This document shows, piece by piece, positions 42,810-52,015 of a DNA stretch of 64,000 nucleotides; position 1 is the stretch's first letter; every line of letters starts with the position of its first letter. A program made the position numbers and the translations under genes. The notes beneath the pieces are model-generated. The model was given only the letters and a program-made list of their open reading frames with translations. It was not told where the DNA came from and did not search any database. This DNA is from Herpetosiphon geysericola (GTDB lineage Bacteria > Chloroflexota > Chloroflexia > Chloroflexales > Herpetosiphonaceae), in the NCBI RefSeq assembly GCF_001306135.1, contig NZ_LGKP01000022.1:482935-546934 (forward strand), written 5' to 3'.

Positions 42810-44297
42810 ATGCAGCATGTGGTAATTGTTGGCGGTGGTTTGGGTGGCTTGGCGGCAGCGTTACGCCTGCGCGCGGCGGGAGTTGCGGTCACACTCTGCG
42901 AAAAAAATAACGCTCTTGGCGGCAAAATGGCCCAAGTTGTGCAGAATGGCTTTCGTTTTGATACAGGGCCGTCGCTGTTTACCATGCCGTGGGTGGTCGA
43001 AGAATTACTTGCTAGCGTTGGGCGCGAGCTTGCCAACGAATTAACCATCAAGCCTGTCGATCCAACCTGCCGTTATCAATGGCCCGATGGCACGCGCCTC
43101 GATGCCTGGAGCGATTTGCCCAAACTGCTGAGCGAGATTGAACGCTTGGAGCCAAGCGATGTGGCTGGCTTTTTGGGCTTTATGGCATTTAGCGCCCAAA
43201 TTTATCAAGCAGCTGCTGAGCCATTTTTGCTTGAGCCATTTAAGGGCTTGCGCACCATGCTGCAACCGCGTTTGCTGCGCGATGTTTGGAAAATTGCGCC
43301 TCTGAAAACTGTTGATCAAGCAGTCCGCCAGTATTTCAAACACCCCTATCTGCGTCAATTGTTCAATCGTTATGCAACCTACAATGGCTCGTCGCCCTAT
43401 CGTTCGCCAGCAACCTTTTGCATTATTCCGTATGTTGAAATTGCCCAAGGCGGCTGGTATATCGATGGTGGCATGTATCAATTAGCAGCCACACTTGGCA
43501 GAATTGCTGGCGAGATTGGGGTTGATATTCAGTTGAACAGCACGGTGACTGAGGTATTGCTGACAGGCAAAACTGCAACTGGTGTGCGTTTGGCTGATGG
43601 CCGCACAATCGCTGCCGATTATGTGATTGTCAATGCAGATGCCTTGTATGCGCTCGATCAGCTGATTCCAACCACTAAAGCGCCCAACCATGAACTGGCC
43701 TGTTCAGGTTTTGTATTAATGTTGGGAGTCAATCGCGATTATGCCCAATTGCAGCACCATAATATCTTCTTCAGTGGCGATTATGCTGCCGAATTTCGGG
43801 CAATTTTTGAGCATGGCGTGCCAGCAGTCGATCCAACGATCTATGTTGCTGCCACCTGTCGTGCCAACCCTGAGCATGCCCCAGCTGGGATGATGAATTT
43901 ATTTGTCTTGGTCAATGCGCCTGTTACTGGACGGGTCAATTGGCAACGTGAGGCTGCGGCCTATCGCGATTTAGTCGTGCGCCGTTTGGAGCAACATGGC
44001 TTGGTTGGGCTGAATGAGGCAATTATCAGTGAAACGCTGCTGACGCCTGCTGATTTGGCGAGCATGACCAATGCGCGGCGCGGCTCGTTGTATGGGCCTG
44101 CGTCGCACGGCTTGCAAGCAGCCTTTTTGCGCCCAGCCAACCAACCAGCAGGCTTTGATAATCTGGCGTTGGTTGGTGGGGCAACCCATCCTGGGGGCGG
44201 GATTCCGCTGGTGTTGCTTTCGGGCAAGGCTGGGGCGCGTTGGGCAATGCAAAGATTAGGGGTTGCTGAGAAGCCCAAACATGGGACTATTTTCTGA
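42810..44297 (+). CDS. Carotenoid desaturase (CrtI/CrtD-family) FAD protein
   Basis: 495 residues. FAD-binding GGGLGGLAAALRL at 8-20, CEKNNALGGKM, and a middle region RYATYNGSSPYRSPATFCIIPYVEIAQGGWYIDGGM typical of the phytoene/hydroxyneurosporene-type desaturase family; the C-terminal FAD motif is GGATHPGGGIPLVLLSG. Product (CrtI, CrtD or a ketolase-like member) cannot be fixed by eye. A -10-like TACAAT is at 42758. AAGGA precedes the ATG. No other carotenoid gene is present. Confidence 0.85.
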   Translation: MQHVVIVGGGLGGLAAALRLRAAGVAVTLCEKNNALGGKMAQVVQNGFRFDTGPSLFTMPWVVEELLASVGRELANELTIKPVDPTCRYQWPDGTRLDAWSDLPKLLSEIERLEPSDVAGFLGFMAFSAQIYQAAAEPFLLEPFKGLRTMLQPRLLRDVWKIAPLKTVDQAVRQYFKHPYLRQLFNRYATYNGSSPYRSPATFCIIPYVEIAQGGWYIDGGMYQLAATLGRIAGEIGVDIQLNSTVTEVLLTGKTATGVRLADGRTIAADYVIVNADALYALDQLIPTTKAPNHELACSGFVLMLGVNRDYAQLQHHNIFFSGDYAAEFRAIFEHGVPAVDPTIYVAATCRANPEHAPAGMMNLFVLVNAPVTGRVNWQREAAAYRDLVVRRLEQHGLVGLNEAIISETLLTPADLASMTNARRGSLYGPASHGLQAAFLRPANQPAGFDNLALVGGATHPGGGIPLVLLSGKAGARWAMQRLGVAEKPKHGTIF

Positions 44298-44388
44298 TAG
44301 CCAGCGTGCTCAAAGCTCGCTACGATGCAACTGTGGCAGCAGCTTGTGGTTGCCAGAAGTTCGCTGTTTGTATGAAAGGATCGATTGC

Positions 44389-45129
44389 ATGAGCAATACA
44401 CCCAAATCGCGCCAAGGCCGCCAGCGCGTGCAAGAGAAACGCTCGTTGTTGCCGTTTTACTTGCTGCTTGGTTTGGCTGGCATTGTTGGCTTGACGTTTG
44501 TCTTGTTTCAAGCCCTCCAAGCGCCAGTTGCACCGCCTAGTGCCAGCATTCCAATTCGGCCTTTGATTAATGCTGCCGTGGGCCAAACCTCAGAAGGCTA
44601 CTGGTATAAAGGCGATCCAAATGCGCCAATAAAAATCATTGAATTTGCTGATTTCGAATGCCCAGGCTGTCGTGAGCTTGAACTTATGTTGGCTAACGCC
44701 GATTTTGATGCCCAATATATTGAAACTGGCAAAGTCCAATGGATTTATCGCGAGTTTCCATTGCGCAGTATTCACAAATCTGCTCAGTATAGTGCTGAGG
44801 TAAGCCGCTGTGCTGGCGACCAAAATATCTATTGGCCAGTGCATATGGCGCTTTACGATAGCCAATTGCAATGGACAAATAGCGAAACCCCCCAACCTAT
44901 TATTTTGGATGCTGCGGTTAAGGCTGGAGCTAACCAAGCTGCGCTTGAGGATTGTATGGAAGCCAACACCCATACCGATGCGATCAATGCCTCCTATGAT
45001 TCAGCGAGGAGCTTGGGGCTTGATCAAACGCCAACGGTCTTTCTGAACGATGATCGGATTGATTTTGTCAGCGATTATTACAACGACCTCAAGATGGCAA
45101 TTGATGCGAAATTAGAAGTTACACCCTAA
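44389..45129 (+). CDS. Membrane-anchored DsbA-like thioredoxin-fold oxidoreductase
   Basis: 246 residues. One TM at about 22-40, then a DsbA/thioredoxin-fold domain with the active site Cys91-P-G-Cys94 (FADFECPGCREL) and cis-proline loop QTPTVFL. It would oxidise protein thiols outside the membrane. GAAAGGA upstream. The VKOR gene follows 16 bp downstream, an obvious partner that reoxidises it. Confidence 0.9.
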   Translation: MSNTPKSRQGRQRVQEKRSLLPFYLLLGLAGIVGLTFVLFQALQAPVAPPSASIPIRPLINAAVGQTSEGYWYKGDPNAPIKIIEFADFECPGCRELELMLANADFDAQYIETGKVQWIYREFPLRSIHKSAQYSAEVSRCAGDQNIYWPVHMALYDSQLQWTNSETPQPIILDAAVKAGANQAALEDCMEANTHTDAINASYDSARSLGLDQTPTVFLNDDRIDFVSDYYNDLKMAIDAKLEVTP

Positions 45130-45145
45130 CTCTAGGAGGCTTAAG

Positions 45146-45646
45146 ATGGACGAGCGTCCATATTGGCCGCGCATGGCCATGGCTTTTTTGGCGCTTGGCG
45201 GCTTGATTAATGCGACCTATTTATCGATTCACCGTTTGCGTCCAACCCAAAGTGGGCCATTGGTGTGTGGGGTGGTTGGCAATTGCGAAGCAGTACAAGC
45301 CAGCAAATACAGCGTTTTCCCGCCAAGCACTGGCATTCCAGTGGCCTATATAGGCTTGGTTGGCTTTTTGGTGTTGGTTATACTCAGCGTGCTGAGTTTG
45401 CAACGCAACCAACTTGGGCGCTTGAGCCTGCCAAGCATCAATCTTGGCTTAGCCAGCGTGGCCTTGGCTTTTTCGGCCTATTTTACGGCGATTGAGGCTT
45501 GGGTTCTGCACGAATGGTGTCAGTGGTGCATTATCTCGGCGGTGGTGTCGCTGCTCTTTTGGGCTTTAGCCAGCTTTGATTGGTGGCAAGCTCGGCGGGC
45601 AACCAATGCAGAGCAGTTCGAAGCGGCCAACGCGACTGCGGTATAA
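45146..45646 (+). CDS. VKOR-family disulfide-generating membrane protein
   Basis: 166 residues, four to five TM helices, vitamin K epoxide reductase family. Loop cysteines Cys41 and Cys47 and the active-site CQWC (Cys125, Cys128) are present. It regenerates the oxidised state of the DsbA-like protein using quinone. AGGAGG gives a strong ribosome site. Its stop overlaps the -10 of the next gene. Confidence 0.9.
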   Translation: MDERPYWPRMAMAFLALGGLINATYLSIHRLRPTQSGPLVCGVVGNCEAVQASKYSVFPPSTGIPVAYIGLVGFLVLVILSVLSLQRNQLGRLSLPSINLGLASVALAFSAYFTAIEAWVLHEWCQWCIISAVVSLLFWALASFDWWQARRATNAEQFEAANATAV

Positions 45647-45679
45647 TACAGATTATTCTTAAAGTAAGGACCAGCGTTT

Positions 45680-46231
45680 ATGGCGCATTTTGAATCGATC
45701 TTTAGTGTGCGTTTGTGTCACCCTGAAGATGCTGCTTTGCTCGCTCCTCTCGTTTCGGCTTTGGCTACTGAAGAAGGCGTAACCCCGCCAGATTTAGGAG
45801 CAATTGAAGACGTGATTCGGGCGATGCTGACCACTGGATTTAGCGATTTTGTGATTGCTGAACGTGGCCCCAACGAGGATGAAGTTGTGGGTTGTATTCA
45901 GATTAATTATCGGCTTTCGACCTGGGCTGCTGCCCCGTATGCCTATTTAGAAGATTTCTACCTTGTGCCAGAAGCGCGCGCCCAAGGGATTGGCACCAAA
46001 TTGCTTGATTATGCCTGCCAACGAGCAGAGGGCAAAGGCTGCCAAAACGTCCAGCTTGATGTGCGGCAGGCCAATAAAGGTGCAATGCGCTTGTATGGGC
46101 GTTATGGCTTCAAAATGACCAACAGTGCTATTTGGAAGCGCGAGCGGCCAGAGTGCGAACAAGATTATAGCGCCGAAATCAACGAATTGGTCGATCAATT
46201 GCGTGGCAACGAGGAAACGGAGGCAGCCTAG
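45680..46231 (+). CDS. GNAT-family N-acetyltransferase
   Basis: 183 residues. Acetyl-CoA loop in LEDFYLVPEARAQGIGTKLLDYACQRA and the late strand GAMRLYGRYGFKMTN are clear GNAT signatures. A -10 TATAAT at 45642-45647 lies in the VKOR stop region. The stop overlaps the GTG of the following protease. Substrate unknown. Confidence 0.88.
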   Translation: MAHFESIFSVRLCHPEDAALLAPLVSALATEEGVTPPDLGAIEDVIRAMLTTGFSDFVIAERGPNEDEVVGCIQINYRLSTWAAAPYAYLEDFYLVPEARAQGIGTKLLDYACQRAEGKGCQNVQLDVRQANKGAMRLYGRYGFKMTNSAIWKRERPECEQDYSAEINELVDQLRGNEETEAA

Positions 46232-47316
46232 TGTGGAGCATGCGCATCGGTAATGTAAGCGGTATCCCGATTAAACTGCATCTGAGCTGGCTGGTTTTAG
46301 CAGGCCTGAGCATCTATAGCTTCCAGCAAATGTTTGCGCTTAATGGGCAATCGGGCTTACCGCTGGCCTTGTTTGGCACATTACTGTTGCTGTGCTCGAT
46401 TGTGCTGCACGAAGTTGGCCATGCGCTCATGGCGCGGCGGTTGGGCTTGCGAGTTACAGCAATTACCTTGTTTTTAACTGGCGGCCTAACCGAGTTGGCC
46501 GATGATGTTGATTTACCGCAAAGCGAATTTAAAATTGCCTTGATTGGCCCGTTGGTCAACGTGGCCTTGGCGGTGCTGGCGTTTCTTGGCTCATGGTTTT
46601 CGCAGGGAGTTTGGGCCAATTTTTGGGTAACGCAGGCAGTTATTAATGGATTGCTGGCGGTCTTTAATTTGCTGCCCTGCCACCCGCTCGATGGTGGGCG
46701 GGTATTACGTTCGATCTTTTGGTTTTTGAATGATGATTTGTTGCGCGGGACGCTGCTGGCGAGCACGATTGGGCGCTACCTTGGCAATGGTTTGATGGTA
46801 GTTGGGATCGTAACTCTTTTGAGCAATGCCCTGACCGGAAGCTTGCTTTTGCTGATGGGCTGGATGACCAATCGCGCTGCGGTGAGCAATTTTGTGCAAA
46901 CAACCCTCAACTATACGCTGAGCCGAGCTTTGGTTGGCGAGGTTATGAGTCGTAGTTTTCGCACAGTTTCACCGCATCTGACCCTCGATTTGTTTGCTGG
47001 CCAATATTTGTTGGGCCAAGCAGAGCCTGCGTTTCCGGTTGTTCACTCCGAACGTCTGATTGGCATGATCAGCGTCCAACATTTGTATCGCTATGCGATG
47101 GGTGAGTGGCGCAGCGTTTCGGTGGGCGATGCGATGACGCCCAAAGCCGATTTGCCGCGACTCAACGTGGGCGATAGTATGCAAACTGCCTACTACACCA
47201 TGCTTGGCCAACGCTACGATAGCCTGCCTGTGACCGATGGCGATGCGGTGGTGGGCATTGTGCGCCATCGCGATGTTGTGGCCTTCGTGCAGAGTGCGCT
47301 CAAAGTTAAAACCTAA
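46231..47316 (+). CDS. M50 site-2-protease-like protease with CBS pair
   Basis: 361 residues. Zinc motif HEVGH at 60-64 and the second motif CHPLDGGRVLRS (Asp154) in membrane helices, then a C-terminal CBS domain pair (about 235-355). Site-2 proteases cut TM substrates such as anti-sigma factors; CBS domains usually bind adenine nucleotides. GTG start (46231), with GGAGG upstream and a 1-nt overlap with the upstream stop. Confidence 0.9.
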   Translation: MWSMRIGNVSGIPIKLHLSWLVLAGLSIYSFQQMFALNGQSGLPLALFGTLLLLCSIVLHEVGHALMARRLGLRVTAITLFLTGGLTELADDVDLPQSEFKIALIGPLVNVALAVLAFLGSWFSQGVWANFWVTQAVINGLLAVFNLLPCHPLDGGRVLRSIFWFLNDDLLRGTLLASTIGRYLGNGLMVVGIVTLLSNALTGSLLLLMGWMTNRAAVSNFVQTTLNYTLSRALVGEVMSRSFRTVSPHLTLDLFAGQYLLGQAEPAFPVVHSERLIGMISVQHLYRYAMGEWRSVSVGDAMTPKADLPRLNVGDSMQTAYYTMLGQRYDSLPVTDGDAVVGIVRHRDVVAFVQSALKVKT

Positions 47317-47332
47317 TGCGATGGGAAATCAA

Positions 47333-48604
47333 ATGAATGATTTTGAATGGCCGCGTGAGCTGCAAACCACAATTGATGGCTTGGCTCAAGGTGGCGATGG
47401 GGTTGGCCGTTACGCAGGCCGACCAGTCTTTGTGGCGGCGGCCTTGCCTGGCGAACAGGTGCGGGTGCGGCTAACCGAGCGGCGCAATGGTTGGGCGCGT
47501 GGCGTGTTGCTTGAACCGCCAAGCAATCCCGCTGCCGAGCGGGTTACTCCGCCTTGTCCAGTCTATCAGCGCTGTGGTGGTTGCGATTGGCAACACCAAA
47601 CAATCGAAAGCCAGCGCCAAGCCAAACAAACGATTTTGGCCGAGCAATTGCGTTTTGTGGCTCAAACCGATCAGGCCGAAGTTGCTGTAACCGCCGCTGC
47701 TGAGCCATGGCACTATCGCTCGGTTGCACGGGTGCATATCGATGGCCGCCAGGTTGGCTTTTATGCTGCTGGTGGCCGCCAGATCGTCGAGTTTGAGCAA
47801 TGCTTGATTATCGATCCACGTTTGAATACGGCGATTGAGCGCTTGAAACCGCTGTTGCCCTTGGTTGGTTTGCGCGAAATCAGCTTGCGTTTGAGCACCA
47901 CCGATGGCACGATTCATGGCCATTTGCTGGGCCAAGGCCAGAGTGGGTGGCGCAGTTGGGCACGCCGTTGGCTGGCCGCTGACAAAACCATTGCTGGGGT
48001 TTCAGCGGAGACGCGCGAAGGCTGGATGGCTTTGGCGGGCGCTGAATATTTGTATGAACAATTGGGCAATGTGCGCTTGCGAATTACGCCGACTAGCTTT
48101 TTTCAAGCCAATGTTGAGCGCGCACGAGCAGTTTTACAGCAGATCGAGCAATTTTTGCCCTTGAACAACACGACGCGCTTGCTTGATGGGTTTTGTGGAG
48201 TGGGCACATTTTTGTTGCCCTTGGCGCATAAAATTGGCCATGGCTGGGGCATCGAAGAACATCCGGCGGCAATTCGCGATGCTCAGGCCAGCGCCAAAGC
48301 TAATCAGCTTACCAATGTGACTCTGAAAACTGGCAAGGTTGAGGCTATTTTGCCGCAGCTGAAGCAACAATTTGATTTGGCAATTGTTGACCCGCCGCGC
48401 CGTGGGGTCGAGCCAGTGGCGTTAAATGCGTTAATTGCTGCCGAACCAACCATGATCGCCTATGTTTCGTGTCATCCTGGCACCTTGGCGAGGGATATTA
48501 AAATTTTGCAGGCTGGTGGCTATAGCATTCAACATGCTCAGCCCTACGATTTCTTTCCCCAAACGAGCCATGTTGAGAGTTTGGTGCTGTTGAGCAAAGT
48601 TTAG
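47333..48604 (+). CDS. RlmCD/RumA-type rRNA or tRNA (uracil-C5) methyltransferase
   Basis: About 423 residues. TRAM domain (about 10-65), iron-sulfur cysteines in PCPVYQRCGGCDWQH, SAM motif LLDGFCGVGTFLLPLA, VDPPRRG, and the catalytic cysteine in YVSCHPGTLARD. It methylates a uracil, in 23S rRNA (RlmD-type) or tRNA (TrmA-type). The ATG at 47333 is preferred because GGGA lies just upstream; 47321 is another possible start. Not obviously in an operon with its neighbours. Confidence 0.88.
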   Translation: MNDFEWPRELQTTIDGLAQGGDGVGRYAGRPVFVAAALPGEQVRVRLTERRNGWARGVLLEPPSNPAAERVTPPCPVYQRCGGCDWQHQTIESQRQAKQTILAEQLRFVAQTDQAEVAVTAAAEPWHYRSVARVHIDGRQVGFYAAGGRQIVEFEQCLIIDPRLNTAIERLKPLLPLVGLREISLRLSTTDGTIHGHLLGQGQSGWRSWARRWLAADKTIAGVSAETREGWMALAGAEYLYEQLGNVRLRITPTSFFQANVERARAVLQQIEQFLPLNNTTRLLDGFCGVGTFLLPLAHKIGHGWGIEEHPAAIRDAQASAKANQLTNVTLKTGKVEAILPQLKQQFDLAIVDPPRRGVEPVALNALIAAEPTMIAYVSCHPGTLARDIKILQAGGYSIQHAQPYDFFPQTSHVESLVLLSKV

Positions 48605-48815
48605 GTTTGCGCATTTCCGGCTGGGTTTCTCGCATAACGATAGCTTTTAGCAAACGTAAGATGCGTTGGTATGCTGAATGAACATTGTTCGTACTCAAAG
48701 TGTGACTTCAAAAATGTATGAAAGCTTGTATCGGTGATCACCACCCTTCTGTCCCGCTTCAAGGCAGGAGACGCAGAGGGTTTTCATCCCCCTGCACCGC
48801 CTAAAGTGCATTTGG

Positions 48816-50240
48816 TTATCTCGCTACCAGCCGAATATTAGTAATTTCGGAAATATAATCGTGGCCATTGGCATAAATCTCAAGGTGCGAGATGCGGCGC
48901 ATATTGCTCAAATCGCCCTTGAGTTCGATGGTTTGATCGGTCCATTGGCGAAATGGCAGCTTGATCGAGCGAATATATTCTTTGTTGGAAATGCTGCCTG
49001 GCCCTTGATCGTCGCGGGCGTAGAAGCAATAGGTCGTTGAACCAAGCTGATCGGCGGGATTATAGTAGAAGATGGCGATTGCTAAGGCGCATTCTTCGCC
49101 AATATCACCAGCCCGATTGAGCGATTGCTCATAAATTCGCCCAGTAAAGCTCAATTCAAGGTCGCTGTAGGCCGTGGTATCAAGGTCGATTGTTTGGGTG
49201 ATGCCCGTCCGAAAGCTCTTGGTATGGTCGATGCCCTCGGTACTATCGCGATGGAATTGGGCCACATTGATCAACGGGCGCAAGCAGTTGTTTGGTTGCT
49301 CGGTGCTACGTTGGGCACAACCGCCAACAATATAGAAATAGCCATCTTCCTCGGCCTCTGGCGAATACAACGAGCCAAACACTCGCCATGTATCTGCGCG
49401 CACAATATTGGTAACTGAAACAGGCACAGTGGCATTATTGTTATATTCTTGGGCGGTGAAGTCGGTAAAATTGCTATCGCGGGCTACTTGCCATTCTGCT
49501 GGCATTGGTTGCGATAAGCTGCCTTGGGCAATTTCGAGCTTCTGTTGGTTGCTGATACTGCGGCTTTGGCTGTTATACGCCAAGGTGATGCCGCCTTGTT
49601 CAACCACATATTCGCTAATTGTGGTTTGTTTGAGCCGTTGTTGTTCGCTGGCGCTGGTTGTTGGTGCGTTGGCATCCAATAAGCGCACCCGATAGCTACC
49701 ACCCGGCTTGAGCAACGCTTGCTCAACACTATAGCCAGCTTGTTGCACAAAAACACTGAAATGGACATCTTGATATTGCTGTGAGGCTTCGGACGCTAAA
49801 CGCAAGCGCACCAAGCCCGATTCAAGCCGCAAGGCCACTTCTTGGTTGCGCGAGCTAAATCTGGTGGTTTGTACTTTTTCAAAGATCAGGCTCGTGCCTG
49901 GCCAAATATCTAATTTGCTGCCATCAAATAAGGTAACGGTGGCGGCGATGCCAGCGGGCGCTGTGCTGCTGACATTAATTCGATCGCCTTGGTAAATTAC
50001 GGTTTTGGGCGGCGTGGGTAGCTCAGGCTGGACCAAGCCAGCCCGAATAATTTCGATGCCACTGATATAGGTGTCGAGCGTGCCTGGCTCTGCTGGCTGG
50101 GTGCGGGCAAACGCCTTGACCCGCCACGCCAGATAGCAACTGCCAGCAATTACAAGGCAAAACGCCAGAAAGCCCAGAATAATCAAACGCCAAGCGATGC
50201 GGGTATATTCTTCGGTTGACCGCACGGTCACTCCGCTCAT
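48816..50240 (-). CDS. FecR-domain-like membrane protein with C-terminal carbohydrate-binding-like region
   Basis: 474 residues. One TM (about 17-40), an extracytoplasmic FecR-like region (about 60-170; [26 protein letters not shown], then [11 protein letters not shown]), and a C-terminal beta-rich region (about 300-470, with [25 protein letters not shown] and [11 protein letters not shown]) that resembles a jelly-roll. It may sense or bind at the envelope. The ATG overlaps the tgt stop (ATGA), so the pair is coupled. Function not recognised. Confidence 0.75.
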   Translation of the reverse strand: MSGVTVRSTEEYTRIAWRLIILGFLAFCLVIAGSCYLAWRVKAFARTQPAEPGTLDTYISGIEIIRAGLVQPELPTPPKTVIYQGDRINVSSTAPAGIAATVTLFDGSKLDIWPGTSLIFEKVQTTRFSSRNQEVALRLESGLVRLRLASEASQQYQDVHFSVFVQQAGYSVEQALLKPGGSYRVRLLDANAPTTSASEQQRLKQTTISEYVVEQGGITLAYNSQSRSISNQQKLEIAQGSLSQPMPAEWQVARDSNFTDFTAQEYNNNATVPVSVTNIVRADTWRVFGSLYSPEAEEDGYFYIVGGCAQRSTEQPNNCLRPLINVAQFHRDSTEGIDHTKSFRTGITQTIDLDTTAYSDLELSFTGRIYEQSLNRAGDIGEECALAIAIFYYNPADQLGSTTYCFYARDDQGPGSISNKEYIRSIKLPFRQWTDQTIELKGDLSNMRRISHLEIYANGHDYISEITNIRLVAR

Positions 50241-51415
50241 GCCTTTTCCCCTTGGGTGCGTAATGAGTTTAATCGGGCAGCACGGCTGGCTTCGCGCACT
50301 GCATGCGGAATCGTTTGAAAGCGGCTGAGCCAATCGTCCATAAAGCTTTGATAGCGATCTTGCAAAATTGCCTCGCGTGCTTGCTCCATCAAGCGAATTA
50401 AGAAGCGCAAATTATGCAGCGTGGCCAAGCGCAGCCCAAGCACTTCCTCGGTACGGAACAAGTGGCGCAGATAGGCGCGGCTAAACCGTTGGCAGGTTGA
50501 GCAATCGCAGGTTGCATCAATTGGCGCATCTTCGCGGGCATATTTGGCATTGCCAATATTCAAGCGCCCTTCGGGAATGAATAAGGCTCCATTGCGCCCC
50601 AAACGGGTTGGCAGCACACAGTCAAACATATCAACCCCACGCGCCACGCCTTCGAGCAAATCTTCTGGCGAGCCAACGCCCATTAGGTAGCGTGGTTTGT
50701 TGCGTGGTAGCAAGGGCGTGGTTTCTTCGAGCATGCCATACATCTGCTCTTTGGGTTCGCCAACGCTCAGGCCGCCAATGCCAACCCCGGGAATATCTTG
50801 TTGGGCGATAAAGCGCGCGCTTTCACGGCGCAGATCGGCCTCAACGCCACCCTGCACAATCCCAAACAAGGCTTGATCGTCGCGGGTTTTGGCGGCGATA
50901 CAGCGCAGCAACCAGCGATGGGTGCGTTCCATGGCGGCTTTGGTATAGGCATGGGTGGTTGGCTGCGGCGCACATTCATCGAAGGCCATAATAATATCAG
51001 CGCCCAGTTTTTCCTGAATGCCAATTGCGCTTTCTGGCGTAAAGCGATGCTTTGAGCCATCGATATGCGATTTGAAGGTTACGCCATCTTCGTCGATTTT
51101 GCTATGCGGCCCCAAGCTAAACACCTGAAACCCGCCCGAATCGGTCAGAATTGGCTTGGGCCATTGCATAAAACGGTGTAAGCCGCCCATTTCAGCCACC
51201 AAATCGGCGCTGGGGCGCAAATAAAGATGATAGGTATTCGATAAGATAATTTGCGAGCCAATCGCTTCGACTTCTAATGGGTCAAGCGTTTTCACCGTGG
51301 CTTGGGTGCCAACCGGCATAAAGACAGGCGTTTGAATGGTGCCATGCGGTGTGCTCAATTGGCCAGCCCGCGCCTCACCATCGCTATGTTCAAGGGTGTA
51401 AGTAAAGTTATTCAT
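50237..51415 (-). CDS. tgt: tRNA-guanine transglycosylase
   Basis: 392 residues. Swaps guanine for a queuosine precursor at position 34 of GUN-anticodon tRNAs. [17 protein letters not shown], the nucleophile region [16 protein letters not shown] and the zinc motif CDCSTCQRF...H are all present. The ATG at 51415 sits only about 10 nt downstream of a TATAAT (51430-51425), so the transcript should be nearly leaderless. Confidence 0.93.
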   Translation of the reverse strand: MNNFTYTLEHSDGEARAGQLSTPHGTIQTPVFMPVGTQATVKTLDPLEVEAIGSQIILSNTYHLYLRPSADLVAEMGGLHRFMQWPKPILTDSGGFQVFSLGPHSKIDEDGVTFKSHIDGSKHRFTPESAIGIQEKLGADIIMAFDECAPQPTTHAYTKAAMERTHRWLLRCIAAKTRDDQALFGIVQGGVEADLRRESARFIAQQDIPGVGIGGLSVGEPKEQMYGMLEETTPLLPRNKPRYLMGVGSPEDLLEGVARGVDMFDCVLPTRLGRNGALFIPEGRLNIGNAKYAREDAPIDATCDCSTCQRFSRAYLRHLFRTEEVLGLRLATLHNLRFLIRLMEQAREAILQDRYQSFMDDWLSRFQTIPHAVREASRAARLNSLRTQGEKA

Positions 51416-51424
51416 AATGGGCCA

Positions 51425-51453
51425 ATTATAGCGCTATTTTGGTTGGCTGGAAA
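51425..51453 (-). promoter_or_regulatory. Near-leaderless promoter of tgt
   Basis: TATAAT at 51430-51425 (minus strand) with TTTCCA (51453-51448), 17-nt spacer. The predicted start is about 51417-51419, two to four nt before the ATG. Confidence 0.6.
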
Positions 51454-51598
51454 AGCCGTGTGGCTAAGCATTCGGTAACAAAATCCAATCAGGCGCAAGC
51501 CTGATGTTAACTCCACTCACAACCCGATTGTCAGCCATAGCTTGAGATTGGTAGGCTAGGCCATGTCACTTGGAGTAATCATATGTGAAAGGATGGTC

Positions 51599-52015
51599 AT
51601 GTCCACATTATCTCCGGCTGCGATTGAGCTTGTGCAACAAACCTTTGCCGAGGTTGGGCGCGATCCCCAACAATTGGTTGAAGCATTCTACGGACGTTTG
51701 TTTAGCTTGGCTCCTGAGTTTCGACCGTTGTTTCCTGAGGATATGCGCGAGCAACAAAAAAAGTTATTGCAATCATTGACGTTGGTGGTCAATAATCTCA
51801 AAAAGCCCGAAGCGGTTGTGCCTGCGGTGCAAGAGCTTGGGCGCCGGCATATTGATTATGGGGTTAAGCCAGAGCATTACGATACGGTTGGCGCGGCTTT
51901 GGTGTGGGCGCTCGCGCAACAACTTGGCCCGCAATGGAATACTGAAGTGCAGGATGCATGGGTTGCCGCCTATAGCTTGGTCGCCAATGTGATGATCGAA
52001 GCCAGCCAAGCCTAA
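51599..52015 (+). CDS. Single-domain flavohaemoglobin-like globin
   Basis: 138 residues. Globin of the FHb/single-domain globin class, with the proximal histidine in GRRHIDYGV (His84) and the C-terminal helices ALVWALAQQLG and AYSLVANVMIEA. It would bind O2 or NO and may protect against nitrosative stress. AAAGGA upstream fixes the ATG at 51599. It ends 3-4 bp inside the convergent GGDEF-EAL gene. Confidence 0.88.
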   Translation: MSTLSPAAIELVQQTFAEVGRDPQQLVEAFYGRLFSLAPEFRPLFPEDMREQQKKLLQSLTLVVNNLKKPEAVVPAVQELGRRHIDYGVKPEHYDTVGAALVWALAQQLGPQWNTEVQDAWVAAYSLVANVMIEASQA

